Positions 15,510 to 22,282 of a DNA stretch of 23,125 bases are shown here, piece by piece. The stretch is from JACDAN01 sp035697545. Its GTDB lineage: Bacteria > Actinomycetota > Thermoleophilia > Gaiellales > Gaiellaceae. The notes under the pieces were generated by a model. The model did not search any database. It was not told where the DNA came from and worked only from the letters and a program-made list of their open reading frames with translations. Positions within the stretch are counted from its first letter, which is position 1. Each line of letters begins with the position of its first letter. The stretch spans positions 1 through 23,125 of the forward strand of contig DASSCT010000187.1 in the NCBI GenBank assembly GCA_035697545.1. Reading direction: 5' to 3'. Position numbers and translations under genes: made by a program.

Positions 15510-16253
15510 ATGAGCGCAACAGCCGACCACTCCGTTAGCGCACGGAACCCACGCGCCTCGATCTTCGGCAAGGTCCTGGTCGGAATCGACGATTCGCCCG
15601 AGTCCCTGGAGGCCGCTCGACAGGCCGCGATCCTGGCAACCGGGCCGGTGACCCTGCTGGGCGCATACGACCTGACGAACGCCGTCTTCGGCGGAGGCAT
15701 GTCGGGCCCCGCCTACATGGACGAGGAGCCGCTTCGCGAGCACGTAGCGGAATCGCTCGACCGGGTTAAGCAGGAGCTCGCCCCCATTGTGCCGCTCACA
15801 AAGATTGGTCGTGGACGACCGTGGGAGGTGATGCTCGACGAGATCGCGCACGAGCACCACACACTCGTTGCGGTCGGGTCTCACGGCGCGGGCCGCGCGA
15901 AGGGCATCCTGATCGGCTCAACCGCAACCGAGCTCGTCCATAAGGCGCCGTGTCCCGTGCTCGTCGCGCGGACGCCGCTGAAGCAGTTCCCGAGCTCAAT
16001 CGTGGTCGGGGTCGACGGCTCCAAGGAGTCGGCTGTAGCAGATGCCGTCGCCCGAGACCTCGCCGAACGCTTGGGTGCTCAGCTCGAGCGCTACGAGAAC
16101 CTGCCGAATCCGGTGGAGGCCCTCGTCGAAGCGGGGATGGAAGCCGATCTCCTCGTGGTCGGAAGTCGCGGCCTGCACGGGATCAAGGCTCTCGGCTCGG
16201 TCTCCGAGCGGGTAGCGCACGAGGCCAGGTGCTCGGTACTCGTCGTGCGCTGA
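15510..16253 (+). CDS. Universal stress protein, tandem UspA domains (2)
   Basis: This 247-residue paralogue lies nine bases after the first, with GAGGAA as ribosome-binding site. Domain 1 (about 16-155) starts FGKVLVGIDDSPESLEAARQ and has GSHGAGRAKGILIGSTATELV as its nucleotide loop. Domain 2 (about 163-247) starts SIVVGVDGSKES and ends ADLLVVGSRGLHGIKALGSV. That last segment differs from the neighbour at only one position, while the N-terminal halves are much more diverged. Domain 2 is short, about 85 residues, because the middle of a normal UspA fold is reduced. It probably acts with the first copy as a dimer or in the same stress response. Confidence 0.93.
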   Translation: MSATADHSVSARNPRASIFGKVLVGIDDSPESLEAARQAAILATGPVTLLGAYDLTNAVFGGGMSGPAYMDEEPLREHVAESLDRVKQELAPIVPLTKIGRGRPWEVMLDEIAHEHHTLVAVGSHGAGRAKGILIGSTATELVHKAPCPVLVARTPLKQFPSSIVVGVDGSKESAVADAVARDLAERLGAQLERYENLPNPVEALVEAGMEADLLVVGSRGLHGIKALGSVSERVAHEARCSVLVVR

Positions 16254-16364
16254 CGAGAGGCCTTTCCGAACGAGAGGCAGCGGAGCGGATCGCACGGCGC
16301 GGGCCGCTCGCCGACGCACGCTTCGCGCCCGGGCAGGCACACGAGGAAGAGTAGGCTCGAAGGC

Positions 16365-16694
16365 GTGGATCCGATCCACGTTCGCGAGGTCGAGCGACGA
16401 CTCGCCGCCGGCAGCGGCGGCTACGAGATCGTTCACGAGTCGCCAGGCATGGAGGTTGGGGTCTACGTCCTCGTCGCTCCCGAGCCGGATCGGCAGCAGC
16501 CGCACGACCGCGACGAGCTCTACGTCGTCCTCGGCGGCCGCGGCACGCTGGAGATCGAGGGCGAGCGGATCGACCTCAAGGAAGGAGAGGCTTCGTTTGT
16601 GCCGGCCGGCGCCGATCACCGGTTCGTCGGCTACGAGGGGCTGAGCGTGCTCGTGATCTTCGCGGGCGATCGCTCCTCGCCCGAAGTGCCATGA
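16365..16694 (+). CDS. Small cupin-domain protein
   Basis: This is a 109-residue single cupin starting at a GTG (16365) that follows a GAAGGC stretch. Cupin motif 1 is PHDRDELYVVLGGRGTLEIEG (His47, Asp49, Glu51) and motif 2 is EGEASFVPAGADHRFVGY (His85). The usual HxH-E-H metal set is therefore present with Asp in place of the second His, so a metal site is plausible but altered. Its TGA overlaps the ATG of the M50 protease gene (ATGA), so the two are coupled. Substrate is unknown; such small cupins are often sugar or aromatic sensors or isomerases. Confidence 0.85.
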   Translation: MDPIHVREVERRLAAGSGGYEIVHESPGMEVGVYVLVAPEPDRQQPHDRDELYVVLGGRGTLEIEGERIDLKEGEASFVPAGADHRFVGYEGLSVLVIFAGDRSSPEVP

Positions 16695-17809
16695 ACGAGG
16701 GTTTCGAGGTCGGCCGGATCGCGGGCATCCGCATCGCGATCCACTGGAGCTGGCTCGTCGTCTTCGTGCTGATCACGTGGACGCTCGCCGACTCCGTCTT
16801 CCCCGACGCGAACCCGGGGCTCTCCAACGGGGCGTACATCGCGATGGCGCTGGCCGCAGCTGTGCTCTTCTTCACCTCGCTGCTCCTGCACGAGCTCGGT
16901 CACGCCCTCCAGGCGCGCCGGGAGGGCGTCGAGATCGATGGGATCTCCCTCTGGCTCTTCGGCGGCGTGGCGCGTTTCCGCGGCATGTTCCCGAGCGCCG
17001 GGGCGGAATTCCGGATCGCGATCGCCGGTCCGTTGGTCTCGCTCGTCATCGGGGTCGGATTCGTACTGGTCGCCTGGGCCTTGCCGCTTCCCCGCGGGGT
17101 GGACGCAGTCGCCGCCTGGCTCGGGTTCATCAACCTCATCCTCCTCGCCTTCAACCTGATTCCGGCGCTGCCGCTGGACGGGGGCCGGGTGCTTCGATCG
17201 GCGCTCTGGGCGAAGTCGGGCGACCTCGCCTCGGCCACCCGGACCGCCGGTGTGGTCGCCCGCGGATTCGCCTACCTGATGATCGCCGGAGGACTGGCCG
17301 AGCTCGTGTTCCTGAGATCCTACGGCGGCATCTGGCTCGCCTTTCTCGGCTGGTTCCTCCTACAGGCGGCTGGGGGCGAGGAGCGGGCGATCGCGACGAG
17401 GCAGGCGCTCGGCGGGCTACGGGTCGGCGACATCATGGTGCGCAACCCAGCCACGGTCCGAGAAGACATGTCCCTGGGCCGCTTCATGGACGACGTCGTC
17501 TGGTCACGGCACTTCACGACGTATCCGGTGGTGGAGAACGGACGAGCGATCGGCCTCCTGCCATTCCGCTGCGTCGCCGAGATCCCCCGCAGCGAGTGGG
17601 ATGAGCGCTCCGTCCGGGACTGCATGCTTCGGCTTGATCAGGTGCCTGTCGTGACCGCCGAGGATCGCCTGGTCGACGTGCTCGATCGGCTCGGGACGAG
17701 CGACCTCCGCCGCGCACTCGTCCTTGACGACGGGCGGCTCGTCGGGCTCCTGTCGATCACTGATCTTGCGCGGGCCATGGAGGTCGGCCGAGCCCGTAGC
17801 CGCGGCTAG
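16691..17809 (+). CDS. Site-2 protease (peptidase M50) with C-terminal CBS pair, Rip3-like
   Basis: This 372-residue membrane protease cleaves substrates within the bilayer. Zinc ligands are His67 and His71 with catalytic Glu68 (HELGH), and Asp163 lies in ALPLDGGRVLRS. Hydrophobic segments include about 14-33, 45-66, 112-135 and 145-160, followed by further segments near 195-235. Residues about 246-366 are two CBS motifs (VGDIMVRNPATV and VRDCMLRLDQVPVV), which usually bind adenosine nucleotides and would let energy status gate proteolysis. The architecture matches mycobacterial Rip3 (Rv2625c), which is also next to Usp genes. It could release an anti-sigma factor, but no such factor is in the window. 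Confidence 0.93.
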   Translation: MNEGFEVGRIAGIRIAIHWSWLVVFVLITWTLADSVFPDANPGLSNGAYIAMALAAAVLFFTSLLLHELGHALQARREGVEIDGISLWLFGGVARFRGMFPSAGAEFRIAIAGPLVSLVIGVGFVLVAWALPLPRGVDAVAAWLGFINLILLAFNLIPALPLDGGRVLRSALWAKSGDLASATRTAGVVARGFAYLMIAGGLAELVFLRSYGGIWLAFLGWFLLQAAGGEERAIATRQALGGLRVGDIMVRNPATVREDMSLGRFMDDVVWSRHFTTYPVVENGRAIGLLPFRCVAEIPRSEWDERSVRDCMLRLDQVPVVTAEDRLVDVLDRLGTSDLRRALVLDDGRLVGLLSITDLARAMEVGRARSRG

Positions 17810-17832
17810 CCGCGGCGCCAGGACGCCCGAAA

Positions 17833-17846
17833 CCGCCGGCTCCCCG
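17833..17846. terminator. Small hairpin between convergent genes
   Basis: GCCGG and CCGGC with a four-base loop form a short stem in the 39-base gap between the convergent protease and propeller genes. The sequence is GC-rich and has no T tract. It might serve as a terminator for either or both genes; support is weak. Confidence 0.25.
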
Positions 17847-17848
17847 GC

Positions 17849-19177
17849 TCAGGGCCGGTACGAACCCAGTGGATCCGGGACGACACGAAAACCGCCGCGC
17901 ATTCGGCGTTGGTGCATGTCGCAGAAGAAGCGGTAACGCCCCGGCTTGAGCTCCCAGCGCTGCACCGCGCCGCGGGAGGTCCCCTTCACCGTGCTGCCGG
18001 CCTGGAACTTGCCGTTCTGGCCCATGACGTGGAAGCTGTGGCGGCGCGAGCGGTCGCTGATCCGCACGTCATACGGACCCTCGACAAGCGTCTTGACTGG
18101 ACGCCGCGCCTTGTTGCGCAGGCTGATCGTGAACCCCGGTCCGACGTTGGCGTAGAGAGTCGGCGGCGGCGTCGGGCGCTTGAGGTACGAGGCCATGCCG
18201 GGTGCCGGCGCACAGGCGCCGGGGCACGGCTGCCAATCCGGATGGCCAACCCCGTCAGACGCATAGCCCGTCCGGTCGACGATCTCCCGTCGGCCAGTCC
18301 CGTCCGGCGCCATGACGTAGATGCCACCCGAAACATCGCCGCCCTCGCCCGGCTGGAGGACGAACACGATTTGGCTCCCATCCGGAGACCAGGCCGGCGT
18401 CGATCCGGGACCGATTCTGCGAATCCCTTCTCCCTCCGTGTAGATACAGATGCCGCCGACACAGCGATACGTGATGTGCCTGCCGTCCGGCGACCAATCC
18501 GGAGCGGCTGCATACCCCGAGTCGATCCGGCGGCTCGAGCCGCCCTCGGGGCTCATGACGTGGAGACCGTAGTCCGCGAGCGGATTGAGGTCGCGCGCGA
18601 ACGCGATCCTGGTGCCGTCGGGCGACCACGCCGGCTCGAGGTCCCATATGGAAGCGTTCCCATTCGTGATCTGCCGCTCGCCCGTCCCGTCGACGCCGAT
18701 CGTGAAGAGCTGCTTCAGCTCCGCGGGAAACTGCATCGGGCAACGACCGGGATGAAACGACTTCGCGAACACCAGCCGGCGCCCGTCGGGCGACCACGAC
18801 AGGTCCTGAATCGTCCACATGCCGGCACTCTCGCCCTCTTCGCGAAGGACACGGCGTAAGCCGGTTCGGTCGGCGTTCATGATGTAGATCTCGTTCGTGC
18901 AGAAGCGGACGAGCACGAACGCGATCCGGCGCCCGTCTGGCGACCAGGCCGGATAGCGCTCGTCACCGCTGTTCCGCCGGTCGTCCTGCGTGAAATAGCC
19001 GAGCGCCGACCCGTCCGGGTTCACGACGCAGATCTCTTGACCGTCCGGGGAGCAGGTGTACGCGATCCGTCCGTTTCCTCCCGGGAACGCGGCGGTGCCG
19101 GCGTTCGCCCCTACGGCAAACGCCAACACTGCCGCAAGCACATTTGCCGCCACGACGAGGAGGCCACGCGAGACCAT
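17849..19177 (-). CDS. Secreted TolB/PD40 beta-propeller protein with C-terminal cupredoxin domain
   Basis: This 442-residue protein has a signal peptide (about residues 1-26, ending ANA). It then carries a beta-propeller built from at least six PD40 repeats with the signature (A/S)WSPDGRRIAF (about 30-315). After a proline-rich linker (RPTPPPTLYANVGP), residues 341-442 form a cupredoxin-like domain. Its likely copper ligands are His380 or His383, Cys419, His422 and Met426 (FCDMHQRRM). The propeller may bind another protein or a polymer and the copper domain may carry electrons; there is no direct evidence of either. It converges with the protease and is divergent from the nitrite reductase, so the two copper proteins share one control region. 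A similar domain, without the ligands, ends the binding protein at 5383-6597. Confidence 0.85.
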   Translation of the reverse strand: MVSRGLLVVAANVLAAVLAFAVGANAGTAAFPGGNGRIAYTCSPDGQEICVVNPDGSALGYFTQDDRRNSGDERYPAWSPDGRRIAFVLVRFCTNEIYIMNADRTGLRRVLREEGESAGMWTIQDLSWSPDGRRLVFAKSFHPGRCPMQFPAELKQLFTIGVDGTGERQITNGNASIWDLEPAWSPDGTRIAFARDLNPLADYGLHVMSPEGGSSRRIDSGYAAAPDWSPDGRHITYRCVGGICIYTEGEGIRRIGPGSTPAWSPDGSQIVFVLQPGEGGDVSGGIYVMAPDGTGRREIVDRTGYASDGVGHPDWQPCPGACAPAPGMASYLKRPTPPPTLYANVGPGFTISLRNKARRPVKTLVEGPYDVRISDRSRRHSFHVMGQNGKFQAGSTVKGTSRGAVQRWELKPGRYRFFCDMHQRRMRGGFRVVPDPLGSYRP

Positions 19178-19197
19178 CGTCGCCTTCCCATGCTACG

Positions 19198-19214
19198 CCG
19201 GTATGTCCCTGATT
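19198..19214. promoter_or_regulatory. Shared 17-bp motif, copy 2 (propeller/nitrite reductase intergenic)
   Basis: CCGGTATGTCCCTGATT differs at two positions from 14537-14553. It lies 20 bases before the propeller protein start (minus strand) and 117 bases before the nitrite reductase start (plus strand), so it could control either. Recurrence in two intergenic regions 4.6 kb apart is the main evidence of function. Confidence 0.45.
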
Positions 19215-19231
19215 TCATCCACGCGACCGGC

Positions 19232-19259
19232 CTGCGGAAAACCCGCAGCGGGTCTGCGG
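19232..19259 (+). repeat. Alternating CTGCGG/CCGCAG hairpin element in nitrite reductase leader
   Basis: CTGCGG (19232-19237), CCGCAG (19243-19248) and CTGCGG (19254-19259) occur in series. The middle copy can pair with either flank, giving two mutually exclusive hairpins. The overlapping palindrome ACCCGCAGCGGGT occupies 19241-19253. This could be an operator or an attenuator-like switch; neither is proven. Confidence 0.35.
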
Positions 19260-19331
19260 ATGCGCTCGGAGTTGTCCGGACGTTGTCTCTCCGACCATGA
19301 GCGGTAGATCCGACAAAGGAGCCTGCTCACC

Positions 19332-20480
19332 ATGTCTGTCCACAGCTCACCACTTCCGCGTCGCCGCCCAGACACGAACGCCGAGGCGCTGGCTAAGGCC
19401 GCAGCGCTGATGCTCGGCCTGCTCGCCGGCACGCTTGCGATTGTCGCCGTCCTAATGTGGGCCGATGCCCGACAGTCGCGGGACAACAGCTCGACGAGCG
19501 CGGCCGCCGCGACCGACGCGACGCACAACCACGCGACCGACCACAACACGGCTTTGCCGCTGAACAGCTTCGCCGGGGTCGTCCCGAGCAACGCGCAGGC
19601 GCTGGCCGAAGCGCACAACGCCTACGACGCGATGATGCCGCCGATTCCGGCGACCGACGTCGTCAAGGTGCACATGACCCTCAAGGACATGACGGTCCAA
19701 ATCGCGCCTGGCGTCCGCTACAACACGTGGGCGTTCGACGGGCACGGCGCGCCGGGGCCGATCGTCCACGTTCGGCAGGGGCAGACCGTCGAGATGACGC
19801 TGACGAACGGCGCCGCGATCCCACACTCGATCGACTTCCATGCGGCACGCGTCGCCCCGAACGTGGCGTTCAAGGATGTCATGCCCGGGCAGTCGCTCAC
19901 CTTCCGGTTCACGGCCGGCGATCCGGGCGTCTTCATGTACCACTGCGGGACGAAGCCGGTCCTTGCGCACATCGCCAACGGGATGTACGGGGCCATCGTC
20001 GTCGAGCCCAAGCAGGCGCTGCCGAAGGCCGACCGGGAGTACGTCCTGGTCGCCAGCGAGTGGTACCTCGACAGCGACGGGGTCGACAAGCCGGCGAACC
20101 TGAGCATGGCGAAGGCGCGCGCGGTCACGCCCGACTGGACGACCTTCAACGGGTACGCCAATCAGTACGTCACGCACCCGCTGGTCTCGAAGCCGGGTGA
20201 GACGGTGCGCTTCTGGGTCGTCGCAGCGGGCCCGACGCTGGACACGAACTTCCACGTCGTCGGCACGATCCTCAACCGAGCCTGGGCCAACGGGGACATG
20301 ACGCGTTTCCAGCGCAACGTGCAGACCGTGGCCGTCCCGGCCGGCGGGGGCGGGGTGTTCGACGTGAAGATCGACAAGCCGGGCCTGTATCCGTTCGTCT
20401 CGCATGCCTTCGCGCACGTGGATCTCGGACAGGTCGGCTTGCTCAAGGTCGGCAACGTGAAGGGCTCGATGTCGCACTGA
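19332..20480 (+). CDS. nirK: Membrane-anchored copper nitrite reductase (AniA/NirK type)
   Basis: This 382-residue two-domain cupredoxin protein would reduce nitrite to nitric oxide outside the membrane. An N-terminal anchor (about 22-44) and a His-rich linker (THNHATDHN) precede the enzyme. Type 1 copper ligands are His165, Cys205, His213 and Met218 (PHSIDFH, YHCGTKPVLAHIANGM). Type 2 ligands are His170, His204 and His358 (VSHAF). The catalytic pair corresponds to Asp168 and His308 (NFHVVG, like SFHVIG of Neisseria AniA). The C-x7-H spacing fits the AniA class. An AAAGGAG ribosome-binding site lies 11 bases before the ATG. No other denitrification genes are in view, so it may serve nitrite respiration, NO signalling or nitrite detoxification. 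Another multicopper role is possible but less likely with this full residue set. Confidence 0.83.
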   Translation: MSVHSSPLPRRRPDTNAEALAKAAALMLGLLAGTLAIVAVLMWADARQSRDNSSTSAAAATDATHNHATDHNTALPLNSFAGVVPSNAQALAEAHNAYDAMMPPIPATDVVKVHMTLKDMTVQIAPGVRYNTWAFDGHGAPGPIVHVRQGQTVEMTLTNGAAIPHSIDFHAARVAPNVAFKDVMPGQSLTFRFTAGDPGVFMYHCGTKPVLAHIANGMYGAIVVEPKQALPKADREYVLVASEWYLDSDGVDKPANLSMAKARAVTPDWTTFNGYANQYVTHPLVSKPGETVRFWVVAAGPTLDTNFHVVGTILNRAWANGDMTRFQRNVQTVAVPAGGGGVFDVKIDKPGLYPFVSHAFAHVDLGQVGLLKVGNVKGSMSH

Positions 20481-20515
20481 TTCGCACGCTCCGTAGTCCT
20501 CCACAGACCGAATCA

Positions 20516-20539
20516 GGCGCGGCGCCGATGCGCCGCGCC
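20516..20539 (+). terminator. Strong GC-rich hairpin after nitrite reductase
   Basis: GGCGCGGCGC (20516-20525) pairs perfectly with GCGCCGCGCC (20530-20539) around a CGAT loop. It lies 35 bases after the nitrite reductase stop and ends with GCCCTTTGGG rather than a U run. This very stable hairpin is probably the transcription terminator for the upstream gene. Confidence 0.6.
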
Positions 20540-20583
20540 GCCCTTTGGGTGGACGATCGAGACAAGCAACAAAAGGAGGAATG

Positions 20584-20784
20584 ATGGACGGTCAGAACGG
20601 ACACCGCCTGCTCCCCAAGGTGCGCGAGCACGAGACGAACAGGGAGCTCGTGTGGCAGGTGGAGCTCCCGGCGACCGACCGGGTGAGGGTCAGCCTCGAC
20701 GGCCGCCTGCTCACCGTGAACGTCCGGCACGACGTGTCGGAGCACCCCGACTGGCGGGTTCATCCCGACGCCGCAGCGGTCTGA
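20584..20784 (+). CDS. Small protein, weakly Hsp20-like
   Basis: This 66-residue protein follows a perfect AAAAGGAGGA ribosome-binding site. Two adjacent in-frame ATGs occur; I prefer the second (20584) because the first (20581) leaves only one base after GGAGG. The segment WQVELPATDRVRVSLDGRLLTVNVRH recalls the core of small heat shock proteins (a DLPGV-type strand followed by a DGxLTI strand). It is less than half the length of an alpha-crystallin domain, and this resemblance is only suggestive. It lies after the nitrite reductase terminator and 71 bases before the GTPase gene, probably as the first gene of that transcript. No membrane segment or cysteine is seen. Confidence 0.6.
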   Translation: MDGQNGHRLLPKVREHETNRELVWQVELPATDRVRVSLDGRLLTVNVRHDVSEHPDWRVHPDAAAV

Positions 20785-20855
20785 GCGGCCGGGAAATGGA
20801 AACGATGCCGCTCGGAACGAGGCGAGCCGCTAGTCCAGCACTGAAAGGAGACGCC

Positions 20856-22199
20856 GTGAAGAAGGTCATCATCATGGGCGCGGGAGGCCGCGACTTCCAC
20901 GACTTCAACGTGGTTTTCCGCAACAATCCGGACACGCACGTCGTCGCTTTCACGGCGGCGCAGATCCCCGGCATCGACGAACGCCGCTACCCGGCTTCGC
21001 TCGCCGGGCCCCTCTATCCGGACGGCATCCCGGTGCACCCCGAGGAGGAGCTGTCGGCGTTGATCCGAGAGCACGAGGTCGACGAGGTCGTCCTCGCGTA
21101 CTCGGACCTCTCGCACGAGGATGTGATGCACAAGGCATCGATCGTCCTCGCCGCAGGAGCGAGCTTCAGCCTCCTCGGTCCCAACACGACGATGCTCCGG
21201 AGCAAGAAGCCGGTGATCGGAGTTGGGGCAGTCCGGACCGGCGCCGGCAAGAGCCAGACGAGCCGGCGGATCGGACGGATCCTGCTCGACCACGGTCTCC
21301 GCGTCGCACTCGTTCTGCATCCGATGCCCTACGGCGACCTCGAGGCGATGCGCGTGCAGCGCTTCGCGTCGCAGGCCGACGTCGACGCCTCGAACCCGAC
21401 GCTCGAGGAGCGAGAGGAGTACGAGCGGCCCGTCGAGCTCGGGATGATCGTGTACGCCGGCGTCGACTACGCCGCGATCCTCGAACAGGCGGAGCACGAC
21501 ACGGACGTGATCATCTGGGACGGCGGGAACAACGACTTCCCGTTCCTCCGGCCCGATCTCTTCGTCGTTGTCACGGATCCACTCCGTCCGGGCCACGAGC
21601 TGCGCTACCACCCGGGCGAGGCGAACCTGCGCATGGCCGACGTCGTCGTCGTCAACAAGATCGACTCGGCGACGCCGGATCAGGTCGGACGGGTCCTCGT
21701 GGACATCACGGCGGCCAACCCGGCCGCAACGATCGTGCGGGCCGAGTCGCCCGTGGAGCTGTCCAAGGGCCCGACGCTCGTCGGCAGGAGTGTCCTCGTC
21801 ATCGACGACGGGCCGACGATCACGCACGGCCAGATGCCATTCGGGGCCGGGGCAGTGGCGGCGCGGAACGCCGGTGCGGACGAGCTGATCGACCCGCGGC
21901 CGTGGGCCGTCGGCTCGATCGCCGAGGTCTTCGAGCGGTTCCGCCACATCGGCCACGTGCTGCCCGCGATGGGCTACGGGGACGAGCAGCTGAAGGAGCT
22001 CGAGGCGACGATCAACGCGATCCCCTGCGACGTCATCGTCACCGGGACACCGATCGACCTCGGGCGTCTGATCTCGGTGAAGCACCCGATACGCCATGCC
22101 ACGTACGAGCTTCGCGAGCTCGGGCGACCGAACCTCGAGGACGCGCTGAAGCCGGTCCTCGAGCGAGCGCGGCTCGCGGAGGGACTCATCCTCGCCTGA
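20856..22199 (+). CDS. Cyclic 2,3-diphosphoglycerate synthetase-like GTPase (COG2403 type)
   Basis: This 447-residue protein starts at a GTG (20856, MKKVIIMGAGGRDFHDFN) behind an AAAGGAG site. The N-terminal Rossmann-like domain (about 1-120) contains GGRDFHDFNVVFRNN and a SDLSHEDVMHKAS motif. A P-loop follows near 124-133 (VRTGAGKSQTS), then DVIIWDGGNNDFPF and VVNKID, the GTPase-like specificity motif. These match the predicted GTPase family related to archaeal cyclic 2,3-diphosphoglycerate synthetase. In archaea that enzyme makes a thermoprotectant from 2,3-diphosphoglycerate. Bacterial homologues are often found with stress and carbon-metabolism genes and their product is not settled. It is soluble. 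A long hairpin follows the stop and separates it from the transporter gene. Confidence 0.8.
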   Translation: MKKVIIMGAGGRDFHDFNVVFRNNPDTHVVAFTAAQIPGIDERRYPASLAGPLYPDGIPVHPEEELSALIREHEVDEVVLAYSDLSHEDVMHKASIVLAAGASFSLLGPNTTMLRSKKPVIGVGAVRTGAGKSQTSRRIGRILLDHGLRVALVLHPMPYGDLEAMRVQRFASQADVDASNPTLEEREEYERPVELGMIVYAGVDYAAILEQAEHDTDVIIWDGGNNDFPFLRPDLFVVVTDPLRPGHELRYHPGEANLRMADVVVVNKIDSATPDQVGRVLVDITAANPAATIVRAESPVELSKGPTLVGRSVLVIDDGPTITHGQMPFGAGAVAARNAGADELIDPRPWAVGSIAEVFERFRHIGHVLPAMGYGDEQLKELEATINAIPCDVIVTGTPIDLGRLISVKHPIRHATYELRELGRPNLEDALKPVLERARLAEGLILA

Positions 22200-22202
22200 G
22201 GG

Positions 22203-22254
22203 ATTCGCTCGGAGCGGCCGCTTGGCCTCGGCTCGGCGGCCGTTCCTTGCGAGT
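22203..22254 (+). terminator. Long two-part hairpin between GTPase and Nramp genes
   Basis: ATTCGC (22203-22208) pairs with GCGAGT (22249-22254). A 2x2 internal loop follows, and then GGAGCGGCCGC (22211-22221) pairs with GCGGCCGTTCC (22236-22246) around a 14-base loop. Two G-U pairs are used. It begins three bases after the GTPase stop. It may terminate that transcript, or form the first domain of a regulatory leader for the transporter. Confidence 0.55.
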
Positions 22255-22257
22255 CGG

Positions 22258-22273
22258 TCACCCCAGGCGGTGA
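22258..22273 (+). promoter_or_regulatory. Small hairpin in the Nramp leader
   Basis: TCACC (22258-22262) pairs with GGTGA (22269-22273) over a six-base loop, ten bases before the Nramp start. The 8-bp palindrome GAGATCTC (22272-22279) abuts it. The start codon has no purine-rich ribosome-binding site, so folding here may affect initiation. This is suggestive only. Confidence 0.3.
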
Positions 22274-22282
22274 GATCTCTCC

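Noticed and set aside
13908..15884. Minus-strand open frame of 658 codons
   Set aside because: It crosses the opposite strand of the acyl-CoA synthetase fusion and both stress proteins and shows no domain.
16254..16364. Possible small gene or terminator between the second stress protein and the cupin
   Set aside because: No ribosome-binding site with a plausible frame and no stem longer than a few base pairs with a good loop was found; it appears to be plain spacer ahead of the GTG start.
22200..22282. M-box or yybP-ykoY riboswitch before the Nramp-like gene
   Set aside because: The leader is only 83 bases and I could not place the conserved core of either class; only generic hairpins are supported.
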